A DNA stretch of 43,472 nt, taken from positions 1 to 43,472 of the forward strand of contig JABFRV010000111.1 in the NCBI GenBank assembly GCA_013140975.1. The letters run 5' to 3'. Source of the DNA: Saprospiraceae bacterium (GTDB lineage: Bacteria > Bacteroidota > Bacteroidia > Chitinophagales > Saprospiraceae). Position numbers and translations under genes: made by a program. The notes below the pieces were generated by a model. That model was not told where the DNA came from. It saw nothing but the letters and a program-made list of their open reading frames with translations, and ran no database searches. Shown in pieces: positions 1 to 10,232 of this stretch (its first letter is position 1; each line of letters begins with the position of its first letter).

Positions 1-46
1 TCTCGAGCTTCTGTTCCTTTGTGAATTTTCTCCTGATTCTGGACAT
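1..46 (-). CDS. 5' end of an IS3-type transposase OrfA (partial, runs off the window)
   Basis: The first 15 codons read MSRIRRKFTKEQKLE, which resembles the N-terminus of IS3-family OrfA proteins: a short basic start followed by the first helix of a helix-turn-helix. The rest lies outside the window. Upstream, about positions 100-121 read on the minus strand as TAGACTTCCTCAATAAAGTGGAC. This resembles IS3-group terminal inverted repeats, so the element probably ends near position 121, about 50 bp beyond the stop codon of the giant gene that begins at 9774. The family call rests on 15 residues plus the possible end repeat. Confidence 0.45.
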   Translation of the reverse strand, partial: MSRIRRKFTKEQKLE

Positions 47-168
47 CTGTTAAGATTTTAAATGGTGAATTTAATACTATTTCTATCTTATCTTTATGTC
101 CACTTTATTGAGGAAGTCTAATATTATAAATTATAATTTTATCTATAATTGTAATTCATTAAAGGCAA

Positions 169-3100
169 TTAATTAATAATTACCATTCTATTGCTAAATG
201 ACCTCGTTTTGTAATCTACTTGATAAATATATATTCCGCTAACAGGAATAATTGACCGATTAAGATTCCAGACATTCTGGCCTTTAATCATTTGTTTCGT
301 CTGATTATAAATTACTCTTCCTTCAATATCACTAATTGTTAACCTTACTTCATCCTGTTCAGGAACTATTATTTTTAGTGATGTACTATTCTTCCATGGA
401 TTCGGGTAATTTTGATATACAACAAAGTCTGAAAAATTCGAATTCCTGAATTCCAATTGAACACCATTCTCTTCCCCTAATTTATCTACACTGATAGGTT
501 TTAGTAATTTATCATTTATTTTCAAAAAGTGTGATCTGAATCCATCTTTTTTAGTTCTAACTAGAACTGTAAATAACGCATTGGTTCCGGCATCAGTTTC
601 ACCATTCCAACTCAACAAAATCTTACCGAAATTCAAATAATTCAGATTAAAGTTTTCCATACCCATTCCGATCTCAGAATTCCCAATTACTTCTATAATT
701 TCAACTGCATCACTATCTATTTCAAGGCAAGCTTGCAATCCAGAAAATTCTTTGAGATTCGTTACGCTAAAATTCCATTCTTCAATTTCTCCTTTTGTTA
801 CCTTTTGATCCATTAGTGATAGGACCATTGGCTTATTCGTTCTTTGAAATGTATTTACATTAGAATTTACAGCAGCATTTCCATCAATATCTCCTATTTT
901 AACTCCAATAAACGTAGCGTTTACATCATCTTTCAATGTAGATATATTTACTACTTCATTAAATGGTTCGGTTAAAGCAGTTTCAATATTCTTAAATTTG
1001 TAAGAATTATCTATAAATCTCCAACTCGTATTTTTCGCCACCTCCTGTATAGATCCAAGAATAAGTTTTCTTAGTTCACTTATATCCGCAGAAGTAATTC
1101 CTTTAGAATTATTTACATCCGCCGCTATCATTTGGAATGGTGTAGTTAACAATTTCTTTCCTAATATATGTTTTTGAATTCTTACTATATCCGATGTACT
1201 TACGCCATTTAACCAATCTTCATTATTGTATGGTCGAATTGAGTACTTGCCACCAACTGGCATTTCACCAAACTTAAAAACTCCATTAAGATCACTAACT
1301 GTATTTCCTTTCACTGAATTATCCAAATGAACTTCAATTCGTTCCATCCCTTCTTGCTTCTCTGTCAATAATTGTCCACTCACAGAAGCTACTGCTCGTG
1401 TAGGACATCTCGGATCTTGCTGTGGATTATCATTGATAATAATAATAGTGTTAACAAAAGAAGTATTTCCATTAGGATCTGTAATCCATAATTGAACATT
1501 TTTAGGACCTATACTGTCACATGAATATATTCTGAACCTATCGGCAGTATCCTTACTAAAACTAAATCGCAATGGCAAACCACAACTATGATATGAGCCT
1601 GCATCAAGATCTTCTGCCCACACTGTTACTAACTTTCTATCCGGAGTTCCATCTCCATCGGTATCTACCGCCACAAGACCAATTGCCAAATCTTTATGAG
1701 CGTATGCAGTTGGTGGTTTGCAATTTAAAAGATTAAGTTGGGATTGACATGTATCCACATTACCGCATTTATCCTCAACTTCCCATTTTATAATATGGTT
1801 ACCGATTGGCCATATCCCTGATATGGCACCAGATCCTATTTGAGAATTAACTATATCAAATGTTCCATCATGATTCAAATCTATTTTATACTTATAGACT
1901 AATTCATTCACATTGGTACAAAAATCTGTCGCATCAATATGTAGATTTACAAGAATTGGTTTGCAAGCAGTATCATAGGAACAAATCGTAGTATCTCTGC
2001 ATACTTTTGTAATTATTGGTGCAACGGTATTCCTAACAGTAATAATTTGAGTATCCCTAAAAATCAGAATATTTCCCAATCTGTCTCTAAAACACCAATC
2101 TATTACCTTCCATTCTCTCAATATCTTGTAACAAGGTTGTCCCGGAATAGTAGAAGATAAAATATGATCTTCATAATCCATACCTACCAAACTACATTCA
2201 TCATCAGAAAAAACAGGAAAATTAAAAGGTTGCGTTAATAATTCTGGCCTTAATGAGCCGGCATCACAAATATTTGTTGTATCAAAATCATCCGGCCAGT
2301 TAATATTTAAATCAGACATTGGATTATGATTATCAATTGTAATTCGTTGAGTACAACTATCTCTGGCTCCTAAAGGATCCATAGCAACAAACTTTCGTAT
2401 AAGTATACCCATCCCACATTGATTTAATCCACTAGTATCTATTGTTTCGATTATATCTAATTCACAATTATCTTTTGCAATTCCATCAATAGGGTGTGAG
2501 ACAAAATAATGCCAATATCTTCCATCAATTACGATAGTATCCCTGTCCAATTCATCTATTACGACTTTGCCAAACGAATTACTCAAATTTAAATAGTCAA
2601 AGCTAAATCTACAATCAACTTCAATATGCGGAGGGCAACTAATTTGTGGTTGCTCTTTATCCTGAACTTCAACAGAAATCATACAAGTTGATTCATTTCC
2701 AGAAGCATCTATTGCCTTTAAGCTAATCAGTACCTCTTTGCCAATGTCGTTGCAACAAAAATGTACTTCTTGACCCCAGGAATCTTCACCTACACTATTA
2801 CATGAATTCAAATCCATTCTTTGAACTTCAAAGCGGTCAAGCTTGCATTCATCAAAACTTCCATTATCAAATGCAGAAGCAGCAACGTAAACAAGGCCTG
2901 AATGATTTATTGAAACAACGGATCTTCTATCACATATTGCAACAGGAGACTGCTGATCTAAAACGGTAATGAGAATTGTATCTTCAGATACATTATAACA
3001 ATTGTCATAAAATTTATAAACGATTATGTTCTCACCTAATGGTAAAGACACTGAGCCTCCATTAGAATTTGATAGAATACCCCCCGGATAACTAATTTCT

Positions 3101-6100
3101 GAGCGAAGTAAAGAATTACATACTTCAATTGCTTGAACTTTAGGTAATTCCACTACTGCTGAGCACGATTTAGAATTTGTTGTAACCGAAAAATCCATAT
3201 GTCTTGTCTGAATTTCCGGACCTGTTTTATCAACTATAGTTATAAGTTGTTGCCAAGTTCTTCTAATTTCTGATGAACACCACCATTCAATGACTTCCCA
3301 GGTTCGTAATACTCTTTTCTGGCAAGAAATAATTTCTAAGTCTTCATCATCAAAATCAACAAAGATTCCACAATGAAAATCTCTATTTGGATATAATTCT
3401 ATTCTACCATTAAATGTAGGAACTCCCGATAGCGCAGGATCAATTCTACCATTGTTATCATATTGAACTCTTGAACAATCAAGTTCAATATTCTCCGGAG
3501 AAATTATACTATCAAAAGAGATTCTTTCAAAAAGCAATTCTCTCATGCAAATATCACTTGAATTGCCCCATACATCAATTGCAGCCCAGTGCTGAATTAG
3601 CTTTTTTATGTATTTTTCATCACAGAAATAATTAAGCTCTTGTGATTTTACCATTTTTAAATCATACGTGCTGCATTCTTTTAATACTTCAACTCCCAAA
3701 TCATGGTTCTCATATTCTAAACAAATTAATGTATCAGAATCACACAGAATAATGGGGCCTAATTTATCTTCAACCCAAACATTTGTCCAACATGAATTCC
3801 CACAGATTGTATCCTTAATTGTTACTATATAAGACTTACCAGCATCATTTATTCCGAATACATTTTCATGTGGTTTATTCTTTTCATCTTTTACTGTAAT
3901 TGTAAATGACATTGGATTCAAAGTTCCCTGAGCAAGAAGCATTGAAGGGGTTAATATTCCTGTGCATGATTCGTCAATACTAAAATTAATTCTCTCCTTA
4001 CACGCTATCGGAAGACAAATAAAAACAGAAGCAACATCCTCATCATCCTCATCACCCTCAGCTGTACCACCACCAATTACGCCTTTGCCATTTCCATGAA
4101 TAGCATTATCACTAGGTCCCATTAATTCACCACCCGGATCATTTTCAGAATCTTCATCAGGATCACTATCAATATCATAACTTGACATATCAGAACCTGC
4201 CATATCCTCCATTGAATAAATTTCAGCAGAGTTTATTAAGTTTTCAGAAGTAGCTTTGTCTGTAACTTTAAGAAAGATATAAAATTTATCATGTCCGCCA
4301 GGAAGTATGGCAGAATTCATTTTATGAATTATATGGCCTCCTGAAATGGACCAATCGGGATTCATACCGGGAATAAATTCATATGCATCATTCATATAGT
4401 CAAGTATTACAACATTTTGAGCAGGCACATTTCCCTGATTGTAAACATCGACCGCATATTTAACAATATCGCCTATACTTACTCTTGGTGAAGATTCTAT
4501 TGTTTTCTTTAAAGCTAAATCTATCACTAGCGGAATAGCAAAATCTTGATCATCTTCATCATTTGGATTATCAATTTCATCATCAATAATTTTGATTTCA
4601 TTATTCACATCCTCATCCGGATCACTGTCTGCGTCTTTTAAAAGTACACCGAAAGCATTTTTTGCCGAACTAATTTCTGCAACATTTTTTAAATTTTGAA
4701 GATTCGTTCCAGGTTTAATTTTTAATTCGATAAAAACAGACGTCGAGGTTCCTTTTAATAATACAGGTATTTCCTTTTCATATTTATTTCCAGATAGTAG
4801 AATCCATCCATTCGGATCTGTTGAACTAATTTCATAGCCATCAGGAATATCATCTACAATTTTAATATTATAACCATCTACTGTTCCCTGATTAAAGACT
4901 TCAATTTTAAATAATACAATTTCTCCCTTTTTAACAACAGTATTGTTAACAATTGTTTTTCTTAAAGCAACATCGAATATTTCTATACCCGCAGGATCAT
5001 GATCATCTTCTCTTCCATTCTTATCAATCGTTAGTGGATCATTGTCATCTACATCACCTGGCATTGTATTTTTTTCAGCAGGAGTATCGGAATCAGGCAT
5101 GCTATCCATATCATCCATGCTTCTATTAACTCTCTTTTCATCCAGAACTTTTGAAATCTCGCCAAAAACAACATAATCTTTCGGATTGGATGAGCATTTA
5201 TTTACGGTTAACATTAAAGTTGTCATAATCATTTCTCCAGGCATCAAAGGGGTTGAAAAAGTATATTTATACTTATCTCCTACTTTAGCCCATCCCTGAT
5301 TTACTGAAAGATCAATACTATAACAATTTGAAAATATTGCTTTAATATCAATTTCACTCATTGCTACTGAGCCTTGATTAAAAACGGTAAACTTATATGT
5401 AACCTTATCGCCATACTTAAATGAGCCTGTACTTGCCAATTCATTAATCAAAGCCAAATCCACTATTTCAGGTCCGGCAGGATCATGATCATCTTCTGAA
5501 CCAACTGAAGAATCAGAATTACTAAGCTTATCGTTATCACCGGGTTGCCCTGGCATTATTGCTGTTTCATTCGTTGTATTACTTCCATATCTACTATCTA
5601 CATCTGCTCGAGATACACCTTTAATATCTTCAGCTGAAACAATTTCAGAATAATTTATCCATGATTTTTTTGTAGGAGTCGCAACCGGAATGGTTGTAAG
5701 TGTTAAACTAACATCTGAACAAGTTCCTGCTACTAAAGGTCCTGTAACAAAATATCTATTCATTCCCGGTCCATCAAACTCTGAACGACGAGGAATAGAA
5801 AACCAACCACTACCTTCGGTAAATTTATAACCATAAGGCACATAATTTTTAAGTTCTATATTATAAGCATCTATATTACCCTGATTACAAATTGTAAGAG
5901 TATATGTGTGAACTTGATTGTATGAATATGGACCTGTTAAAGGGTTCGTCAGCATATTCATTAATGCGAGATCAAATATTTCAATTAATTCCGGATCTTC
6001 ATCGTCTTCATCTACCGGAGGTTCTTCATTCATTTGATTATCTGTTGAACTTCCAGGAACGCCACCAGTGTCATTGCCTACTATATCATCAGGTTTGGAA

Positions 6101-9100
6101 TCAGCGTCGGGAACTACTATACCCCGGCTATCTTTAGCCGATTTTATTTCTGCTCTATTTGTATACAAATTTCCTCCTCCACTACCTGGTTTAACTCTTA
6201 AGAAAATATTCTTATTTACACATTCGCCTGTCGGCAAAATTGATGGTACCATAAATGTAGCTTTACTAACTCCATCAAAATCCCAGTCCGGATTTGCAAT
6301 ATTGTCAAATGTAAAACCTGAGGGTATGTAGTTTACAAGATTGATCATAGTTGCTGATTCGTCTCCTTGATTACAAACCATAATGTTAAATTCTATCAAC
6401 TGACCATATGAATATGGAGTTGGAGTTACTGTCGTTAATTTCAAAGCCAAGTCAAACTTTGGCAATGTAACTTCAGCAGGATCATGATCATCCTCATCTT
6501 CTCCAGATTTACCATTCTCATTTATCTTATCATCATCTAATAAATCATTTGACTCTCCTGTTCCCAATCCAAATTGTATAAGATCCGGATCACTGTCAAT
6601 GTCCGGAAATGATAGTGCATTTGAAGCACTGCTGATTTCTGCCCAGTTGCGAATTTTATAACCACTATAAGTTGCGCTAATATTAAAATGAATATCTATA
6701 CTTACGTTACCACCTGCTGGAACATTGATACCAGTACTATTAATTGACGGATTCGCATTGCTCCAACCTGACCCTGCTAATGTTAATCCAGTTGGATAAT
6801 AATCTGCAATTTTTACATTCGTTGCATCGAGAGTTCCCTGATTGAAAATTGTTATTGTATATGTTACATTACCTCCAAGTGCAACTGTACCTGATTTAAA
6901 TATTTTTCTTAACGCTAAATCGAAAGTCTGCGTTACATCAATTTCTGCAGGATCATGGTCATCTTCATCACCACCCGCTAGTCCATTTCCACTAATAACA
7001 TTATCATCATTGAGATCATCTGTCTCTCCTGGTCCCGGACCAAACTGAGATTGATCTGGATCACTATCAAGATCGCTAGGTGGTGTATTTGCAGAATCAG
7101 TATCATCATCTGCAGATGAAATTTCTGCCCAATTACGAAGTTTAATACCTTGAAATGAAGAATTTATTCTTAAAGTAATGCTTACGGTTTCAGAACTGTT
7201 AGGTGAAATTTTTGCTATAGGAGAATTTAAGGTTGCCTTTGTAGTTCCGGACCAATTTGGATCTTCCAAAGACATTCCTGTAGGAATATAATCAGTTACA
7301 ATAATATTATATGCGTCTAATTGACCTTGATTGGTAATGGTAATATTATACTTTACCAGATCTCCAGGCTTGTATGGTGCTGGAGTCATTGGTGAAACTG
7401 CTTTAGTTAAAGCAAGATCAAAGGCTGGAACAGGTAATCGTTGAAACCCAAAATCAAAATTATGATTGTTGTCACCCAGATCTCCCGATCTAAAACATAC
7501 TACTGCACTATCACCAACTGGCTGACCATCATTATCTCTTCCATCTGCCTGTCCTGTACCACCTACGTCTGAAAGTGTAAGATTATGATTTTTTAATATA
7601 CTTTGTCTTTTAGTACCTTTAACATCCGGTATTACTATGCAATAATCTCTATTTTGCATTAGCATACTGATGTTATAAATCGACGAAGTATTAGATGTTC
7701 CTCTACCATTAGAAAAATAATAATTTCCATTATTATCAGTTAATGCAGTTGCCAACAAAGTTCCATCTGCTTTTTTCAACTTAACTATTACATTGGCTAA
7801 TGGAATTTCACCAGGATCTTGAATTCCATCACCATCCCATTCCGCCCATACTCTATTCCCGATTTCCATAGGAGGTGCTTCACCTAAAATTTCAACATCT
7901 CCAAGTCCGTTTCCTTTAGCAAATGAATTATTAGGATTTGGTGGCCTTCCAACATATTCTCCCGTATCGAATAATGTATAACCTCCTGTTGTTGGCTGTC
8001 CACTAAATGGCAACAAAGGAGCACCCTCTCTTTCCCCCGTTTCATTAATAAGTCTTAATAATCCACCACTATAATCATTCATTGGATCCATTGCAGTCGA
8101 CATTACAACTGAAGAGCCTGGTACTTGTAAAAGTGATCCTTGCGTGGTTTCAAAATGATATCCACCTGAACTTTTACTCGCATCCCAAGTATACAAAGGA
8201 TCCTTGAGTTGCCAAAAATCCCATTCATAATGCTCTGGCATTGATAGTCCGCCCGGACCAGAATTTAGTAATCCACCGGAAGTTGGACATAACAAATTTC
8301 CTTCAAGTATCCAACCAGTTCCAGCTGAATTCAAACAAGCACGCAAAATATCACCTGCAGCTGTACCAAATTTATTTGTCGTTTCATTATAATCAAAGCG
8401 TGATGCAAATCCTGCCTGATCACCAAATCTATCTCTAAAGCCGAGAATCATATTTCCTTTTGCATCAAATTCAATATCCGAAAGCATTGCTTGCGGATAC
8501 GCTATTTCTCCTCTTCCATTATTCAACGGAGTAAAAGCGTTAGCTGCACTTTGCCATGGATTCCAATTTGAATTTCCTCCCGTGTATATAAATTCTTGTC
8601 TATTGTACGTTAAGGGTATTGTAAGTTCCAAATTGAATGTTGGAGAAGCAACAGTCGGATCGAATGAATGAACAAATGCATTGCTTCCATTCTGGTCAAC
8701 TGATCCAATGTACAATTTATTCTTATACCATTTTAGTCCAAATGGTCGATGTCTTCCTGCACTTGTAGCATCCGGTGCATTCCACTTAAAATTGAGCATT
8801 GTAGATCCCGGGTTTCCTGATGAAACATCCAATGAATAAATTTCGCGAGTAAATAAATTTACAACGAATAAAGATTTCTCATCACCTGACATTTCAATGT
8901 CTCCAATAGATCTTTTTCCAGCTCCGTCAAAAGATGAATATCCTACACCTCCAGGACCCAGGTCATAAAAACCTGAACCTGTTGGCATAAAACTACGCAC
9001 CACAAAATCATGAACATCAGAACCTGTTACATTGACTACACTTATTGTACTATCTAAATTAATAACACCTACAATTCCTCCACTTGTATCAAGTTGATAT

Positions 9101-9774
9101 ATAGCATCAGGTCCAAAGGGTCCAAATCCTCCAAAACGCTTATGATATGCTGACACATAAATTTTTCCTATCGAACTATGATTTGCAACTCCATAAGCAC
9201 AACCCACTTTTGACAATCTCGACAGATCTGTAGAACCTGAAGGAAGCAAAGTAGATTCTCCCATAAAATTATGCCCTGTTTCCAGATACTTCGTTTTAAG
9301 CACAGAGGAAGTATTCATCATTACTCCTGTTATTTCTCCCATAAAATTTCTTACAGTTGCAATCGATGGATTCGTTGTAGAAGAAAAATTTCCTGCTTCA
9401 AAAATTGCTAAATTTACATTTGACTGAGTGCTACTATTCAAAAATCTAACAGTTGTGCCATAAATATTACCTGCTGAACCAGGTTTTAAAAATGACATAC
9501 CTGAAGGAAGAATAAATTCTATTCGGTATGGAGGAACACCTGAAGGTGTAATTGAATACATTCCATTAGAACCTGTTGCGCCTGTTCCTCGCAATATTGC
9601 TAAAGAATCATATATATTGACTGTAACATTAGAAACATTATTCTCAATAGGATCAGTATCTTGTATACCATTCCCATTTATATCTATAAAAGCCTTTCCT
9701 TGAATTTGTGCTGAAGATTGAATACAAAATATACAACATACAATAACACAAAATGTCTTAAACAAATTTTTCAT
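169..9774 (-). CDS. Giant secreted surface protein with SdrD-like, seven DUF11 repeats, dockerin-like, cohesin-like and T9SS sorting domains
   Basis: A protein of about 3201 residues. I start it at the ATG at 9774, which gives a clean signal peptide (MKNLFKTFC... cleaved after SSAQ), not six codons upstream. Order of parts: an SdrD/Cna-B-like domain (about 9690-9480); a long region with FxxxIYSLD and PFGLKWY-type strands that may be a propeller (about 9450-7870); a second SdrD B-like domain with the GNRVWAEWDGDGIQDPGE motif (7860-7440); seven DUF11 repeats (7425-4010); a Cys-rich tail shared with the next two genes (4000-1400); a carboxypeptidase-regulatory-like fold and dockerin-like motif (1390-1030); a cohesin-like domain (about 840-470); and a type A T9SS CTD beginning YPNPW (about 430-172). 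By family knowledge it is exported by T9SS and attached to or released from the cell surface. An adhesin or matrix role is inference. The tail is clearly diverged from those of the two downstream-numbered paralogues. Confidence 0.9.
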   Translation of the reverse strand: MKNLFKTFCVIVCCIFCIQSSAQIQGKAFIDINGNGIQDTDPIENNVSNVTVNIYDSLAILRGTGATGSNGMYSITPSGVPPYRIEFILPSGMSFLKPGSAGNIYGTTVRFLNSSTQSNVNLAIFEAGNFSSTTNPSIATVRNFMGEITGVMMNTSSVLKTKYLETGHNFMGESTLLPSGSTDLSRLSKVGCAYGVANHSSIGKIYVSAYHKRFGGFGPFGPDAIYQLDTSGGIVGVINLDSTISVVNVTGSDVHDFVVRSFMPTGSGFYDLGPGGVGYSSFDGAGKRSIGDIEMSGDEKSLFVVNLFTREIYSLDVSSGNPGSTMLNFKWNAPDATSAGRHRPFGLKWYKNKLYIGSVDQNGSNAFVHSFDPTVASPTFNLELTIPLTYNRQEFIYTGGNSNWNPWQSAANAFTPLNNGRGEIAYPQAMLSDIEFDAKGNMILGFRDRFGDQAGFASRFDYNETTNKFGTAAGDILRACLNSAGTGWILEGNLLCPTSGGLLNSGPGGLSMPEHYEWDFWQLKDPLYTWDASKSSGGYHFETTQGSLLQVPGSSVVMSTAMDPMNDYSGGLLRLINETGEREGAPLLPFSGQPTTGGYTLFDTGEYVGRPPNPNNSFAKGNGLGDVEILGEAPPMEIGNRVWAEWDGDGIQDPGEIPLANVIVKLKKADGTLLATALTDNNGNYYFSNGRGTSNTSSIYNISMLMQNRDYCIVIPDVKGTKRQSILKNHNLTLSDVGGTGQADGRDNDGQPVGDSAVVCFRSGDLGDNNHNFDFGFQRLPVPAFDLALTKAVSPMTPAPYKPGDLVKYNITITNQGQLDAYNIIVTDYIPTGMSLEDPNWSGTTKATLNSPIAKISPNSSETVSITLRINSSFQGIKLRNWAEISSADDDTDSANTPPSDLDSDPDQSQFGPGPGETDDLNDDNVISGNGLAGGDEDDHDPAEIDVTQTFDLALRKIFKSGTVALGGNVTYTITIFNQGTLDATNVKIADYYPTGLTLAGSGWSNANPSINSTGINVPAGGNVSIDIHFNISATYSGYKIRNWAEISSASNALSFPDIDSDPDLIQFGLGTGESNDLLDDDKINENGKSGEDEDDHDPAEVTLPKFDLALKLTTVTPTPYSYGQLIEFNIMVCNQGDESATMINLVNYIPSGFTFDNIANPDWDFDGVSKATFMVPSILPTGECVNKNIFLRVKPGSGGGNLYTNRAEIKSAKDSRGIVVPDADSKPDDIVGNDTGGVPGSSTDNQMNEEPPVDEDDEDPELIEIFDLALMNMLTNPLTGPYSYNQVHTYTLTICNQGNIDAYNIELKNYVPYGYKFTEGSGWFSIPRRSEFDGPGMNRYFVTGPLVAGTCSDVSLTLTTIPVATPTKKSWINYSEIVSAEDIKGVSRADVDSRYGSNTTNETAIMPGQPGDNDKLSNSDSSVGSEDDHDPAGPEIVDLALINELASTGSFKYGDKVTYKFTVFNQGSVAMSEIDIKAIFSNCYSIDLSVNQGWAKVGDKYKYTFSTPLMPGEMIMTTLMLTVNKCSSNPKDYVVFGEISKVLDEKRVNRSMDDMDSMPDSDTPAEKNTMPGDVDDNDPLTIDKNGREDDHDPAGIEIFDVALRKTIVNNTVVKKGEIVLFKIEVFNQGTVDGYNIKIVDDIPDGYEISSTDPNGWILLSGNKYEKEIPVLLKGTSTSVFIELKIKPGTNLQNLKNVAEISSAKNAFGVLLKDADSDPDEDVNNEIKIIDDEIDNPNDEDDQDFAIPLVIDLALKKTIESSPRVSIGDIVKYAVDVYNQGNVPAQNVVILDYMNDAYEFIPGMNPDWSISGGHIIHKMNSAILPGGHDKFYIFLKVTDKATSENLINSAEIYSMEDMAGSDMSSYDIDSDPDEDSENDPGGELMGPSDNAIHGNGKGVIGGGTAEGDEDDEDVASVFICLPIACKERINFSIDESCTGILTPSMLLAQGTLNPMSFTITVKDEKNKPHENVFGINDAGKSYIVTIKDTICGNSCWTNVWVEDKLGPIILCDSDTLICLEYENHDLGVEVLKECSTYDLKMVKSQELNYFCDEKYIKKLIQHWAAIDVWGNSSDICMRELLFERISFDSIISPENIELDCSRVQYDNNGRIDPALSGVPTFNGRIELYPNRDFHCGIFVDFDDEDLEIISCQKRVLRTWEVIEWWCSSEIRRTWQQLITIVDKTGPEIQTRHMDFSVTTNSKSCSAVVELPKVQAIEVCNSLLRSEISYPGGILSNSNGGSVSLPLGENIIVYKFYDNCYNVSEDTILITVLDQQSPVAICDRRSVVSINHSGLVYVAASAFDNGSFDECKLDRFEVQRMDLNSCNSVGEDSWGQEVHFCCNDIGKEVLISLKAIDASGNESTCMISVEVQDKEQPQISCPPHIEVDCRFSFDYLNLSNSFGKVVIDELDRDTIVIDGRYWHYFVSHPIDGIAKDNCELDIIETIDTSGLNQCGMGILIRKFVAMDPLGARDSCTQRITIDNHNPMSDLNINWPDDFDTTNICDAGSLRPELLTQPFNFPVFSDDECSLVGMDYEDHILSSTIPGQPCYKILREWKVIDWCFRDRLGNILIFRDTQIITVRNTVAPIITKVCRDTTICSYDTACKPILVNLHIDATDFCTNVNELVYKYKIDLNHDGTFDIVNSQIGSGAISGIWPIGNHIIKWEVEDKCGNVDTCQSQLNLLNCKPPTAYAHKDLAIGLVAVDTDGDGTPDRKLVTVWAEDLDAGSYHSCGLPLRFSFSKDTADRFRIYSCDSIGPKNVQLWITDPNGNTSFVNTIIIINDNPQQDPRCPTRAVASVSGQLLTEKQEGMERIEVHLDNSVKGNTVSDLNGVFKFGEMPVGGKYSIRPYNNEDWLNGVSTSDIVRIQKHILGKKLLTTPFQMIAADVNNSKGITSADISELRKLILGSIQEVAKNTSWRFIDNSYKFKNIETALTEPFNEVVNISTLKDDVNATFIGVKIGDIDGNAAVNSNVNTFQRTNKPMVLSLMDQKVTKGEIEEWNFSVTNLKEFSGLQACLEIDSDAVEIIEVIGNSEIGMGMENFNLNYLNFGKILLSWNGETDAGTNALFTVLVRTKKDGFRSHFLKINDKLLKPISVDKLGEENGVQLEFRNSNFSDFVVYQNYPNPWKNSTSLKIIVPEQDEVRLTISDIEGRVIYNQTKQMIKGQNVWNLNRSIIPVSGIYIYQVDYKTRSFSNRMVIIN
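4010..7425 (-). repeat. Array of seven DUF11 repeats with Asp-rich linkers
   Basis: Seven units of about 450-510 bp each begin with a (F/V/I)D(L/V)AL motif and contain NQG (conserved within the Ig-like DUF11 fold) and A-E-I-x-S-A near the end. Each is followed by an acidic linker of the DSDPD...DEDDHDPAE type. Approximate unit starts on the minus strand are 7423, 6925, 6455, 5975, 5460, 4980 and 4525. The units differ considerably from one another, so this is an old expansion. The acidic linkers resemble calcium-binding thrombospondin type 3-like segments and may stiffen the stalk when calcium binds (inference). Confidence 0.85.
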
Positions 9775-10026
9775 TTCAAATTTAATTAACAATACTTTAT
9801 TATCTCTTATTACTACATTACGAGTAATAAAAGTTCTAATTTTTATTGTAATAATAAAATAACCTTATATCATCAAAGTGAAAACACTGATGACATGACA
9901 CAATAAGTCAGTTAAATAAATTGGGGTTAAGATCAAGTAATAACAACTGCTAATAATTATTACTTTTCACTATTGAGTCTGCTAGGTTGCGAAACTCGCT
10001 ATGCTAAATGTTTAACTAGGATGGTG

Positions 10027-10034
10027 CAAATGTA
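10027..10034 (-). promoter_or_regulatory. Possible -7 box (TAnnTTTG) for the giant DUF11 gene
   Basis: The minus strand reads TACATTTG here, matching the Bacteroidota -7 consensus TAnnTTTG. I see no good -33 TTG at 19-21 nt. If used, the gene has a leader of about 245 nt (9775-10020) that holds small inverted repeats but no ORF. The 458-bp gap 9775-10232 otherwise contains only this leader and the terminator of the upstream gene. Confidence 0.35.
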
Positions 10035-10142
10035 AACGGTGTTTTCATATTATCCTAATTTATAATATATTATTTTATTATATTTATTAATCGAATAATC
10101 AATTCTTCACTTCGTTGAACACTTCATCAGAATAACACAAAT

Positions 10143-10178
10143 AAAAAAGAGGAATCAAAATAAATTGATTCCTCTTTT
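10143..10178 (-). terminator. Intrinsic terminator of the lectin-headed surface protein gene
   Basis: A perfect 14-bp inverted repeat (AAAAGAGGAATCAA, loop AATAAA, TTGATTCCTCTTTT) lies 55-90 bp past the stop codon. Read on the minus strand it ends in a U run. The paralogous gene has a related hairpin in the same place. Confidence 0.8.
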
Positions 10179-10232
10179 ATTGAAAATTATTATTCGCTTA
10201 TGAACTTACTTCTCCATTAATCTGATTGGTTA

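Noticed and set aside
4010-7425. CRISPR-like array suggested by regularly spaced repeats
   Set aside because: Units are about 160-residue coding repeats (DUF11), diverged in sequence, inside one open reading frame.
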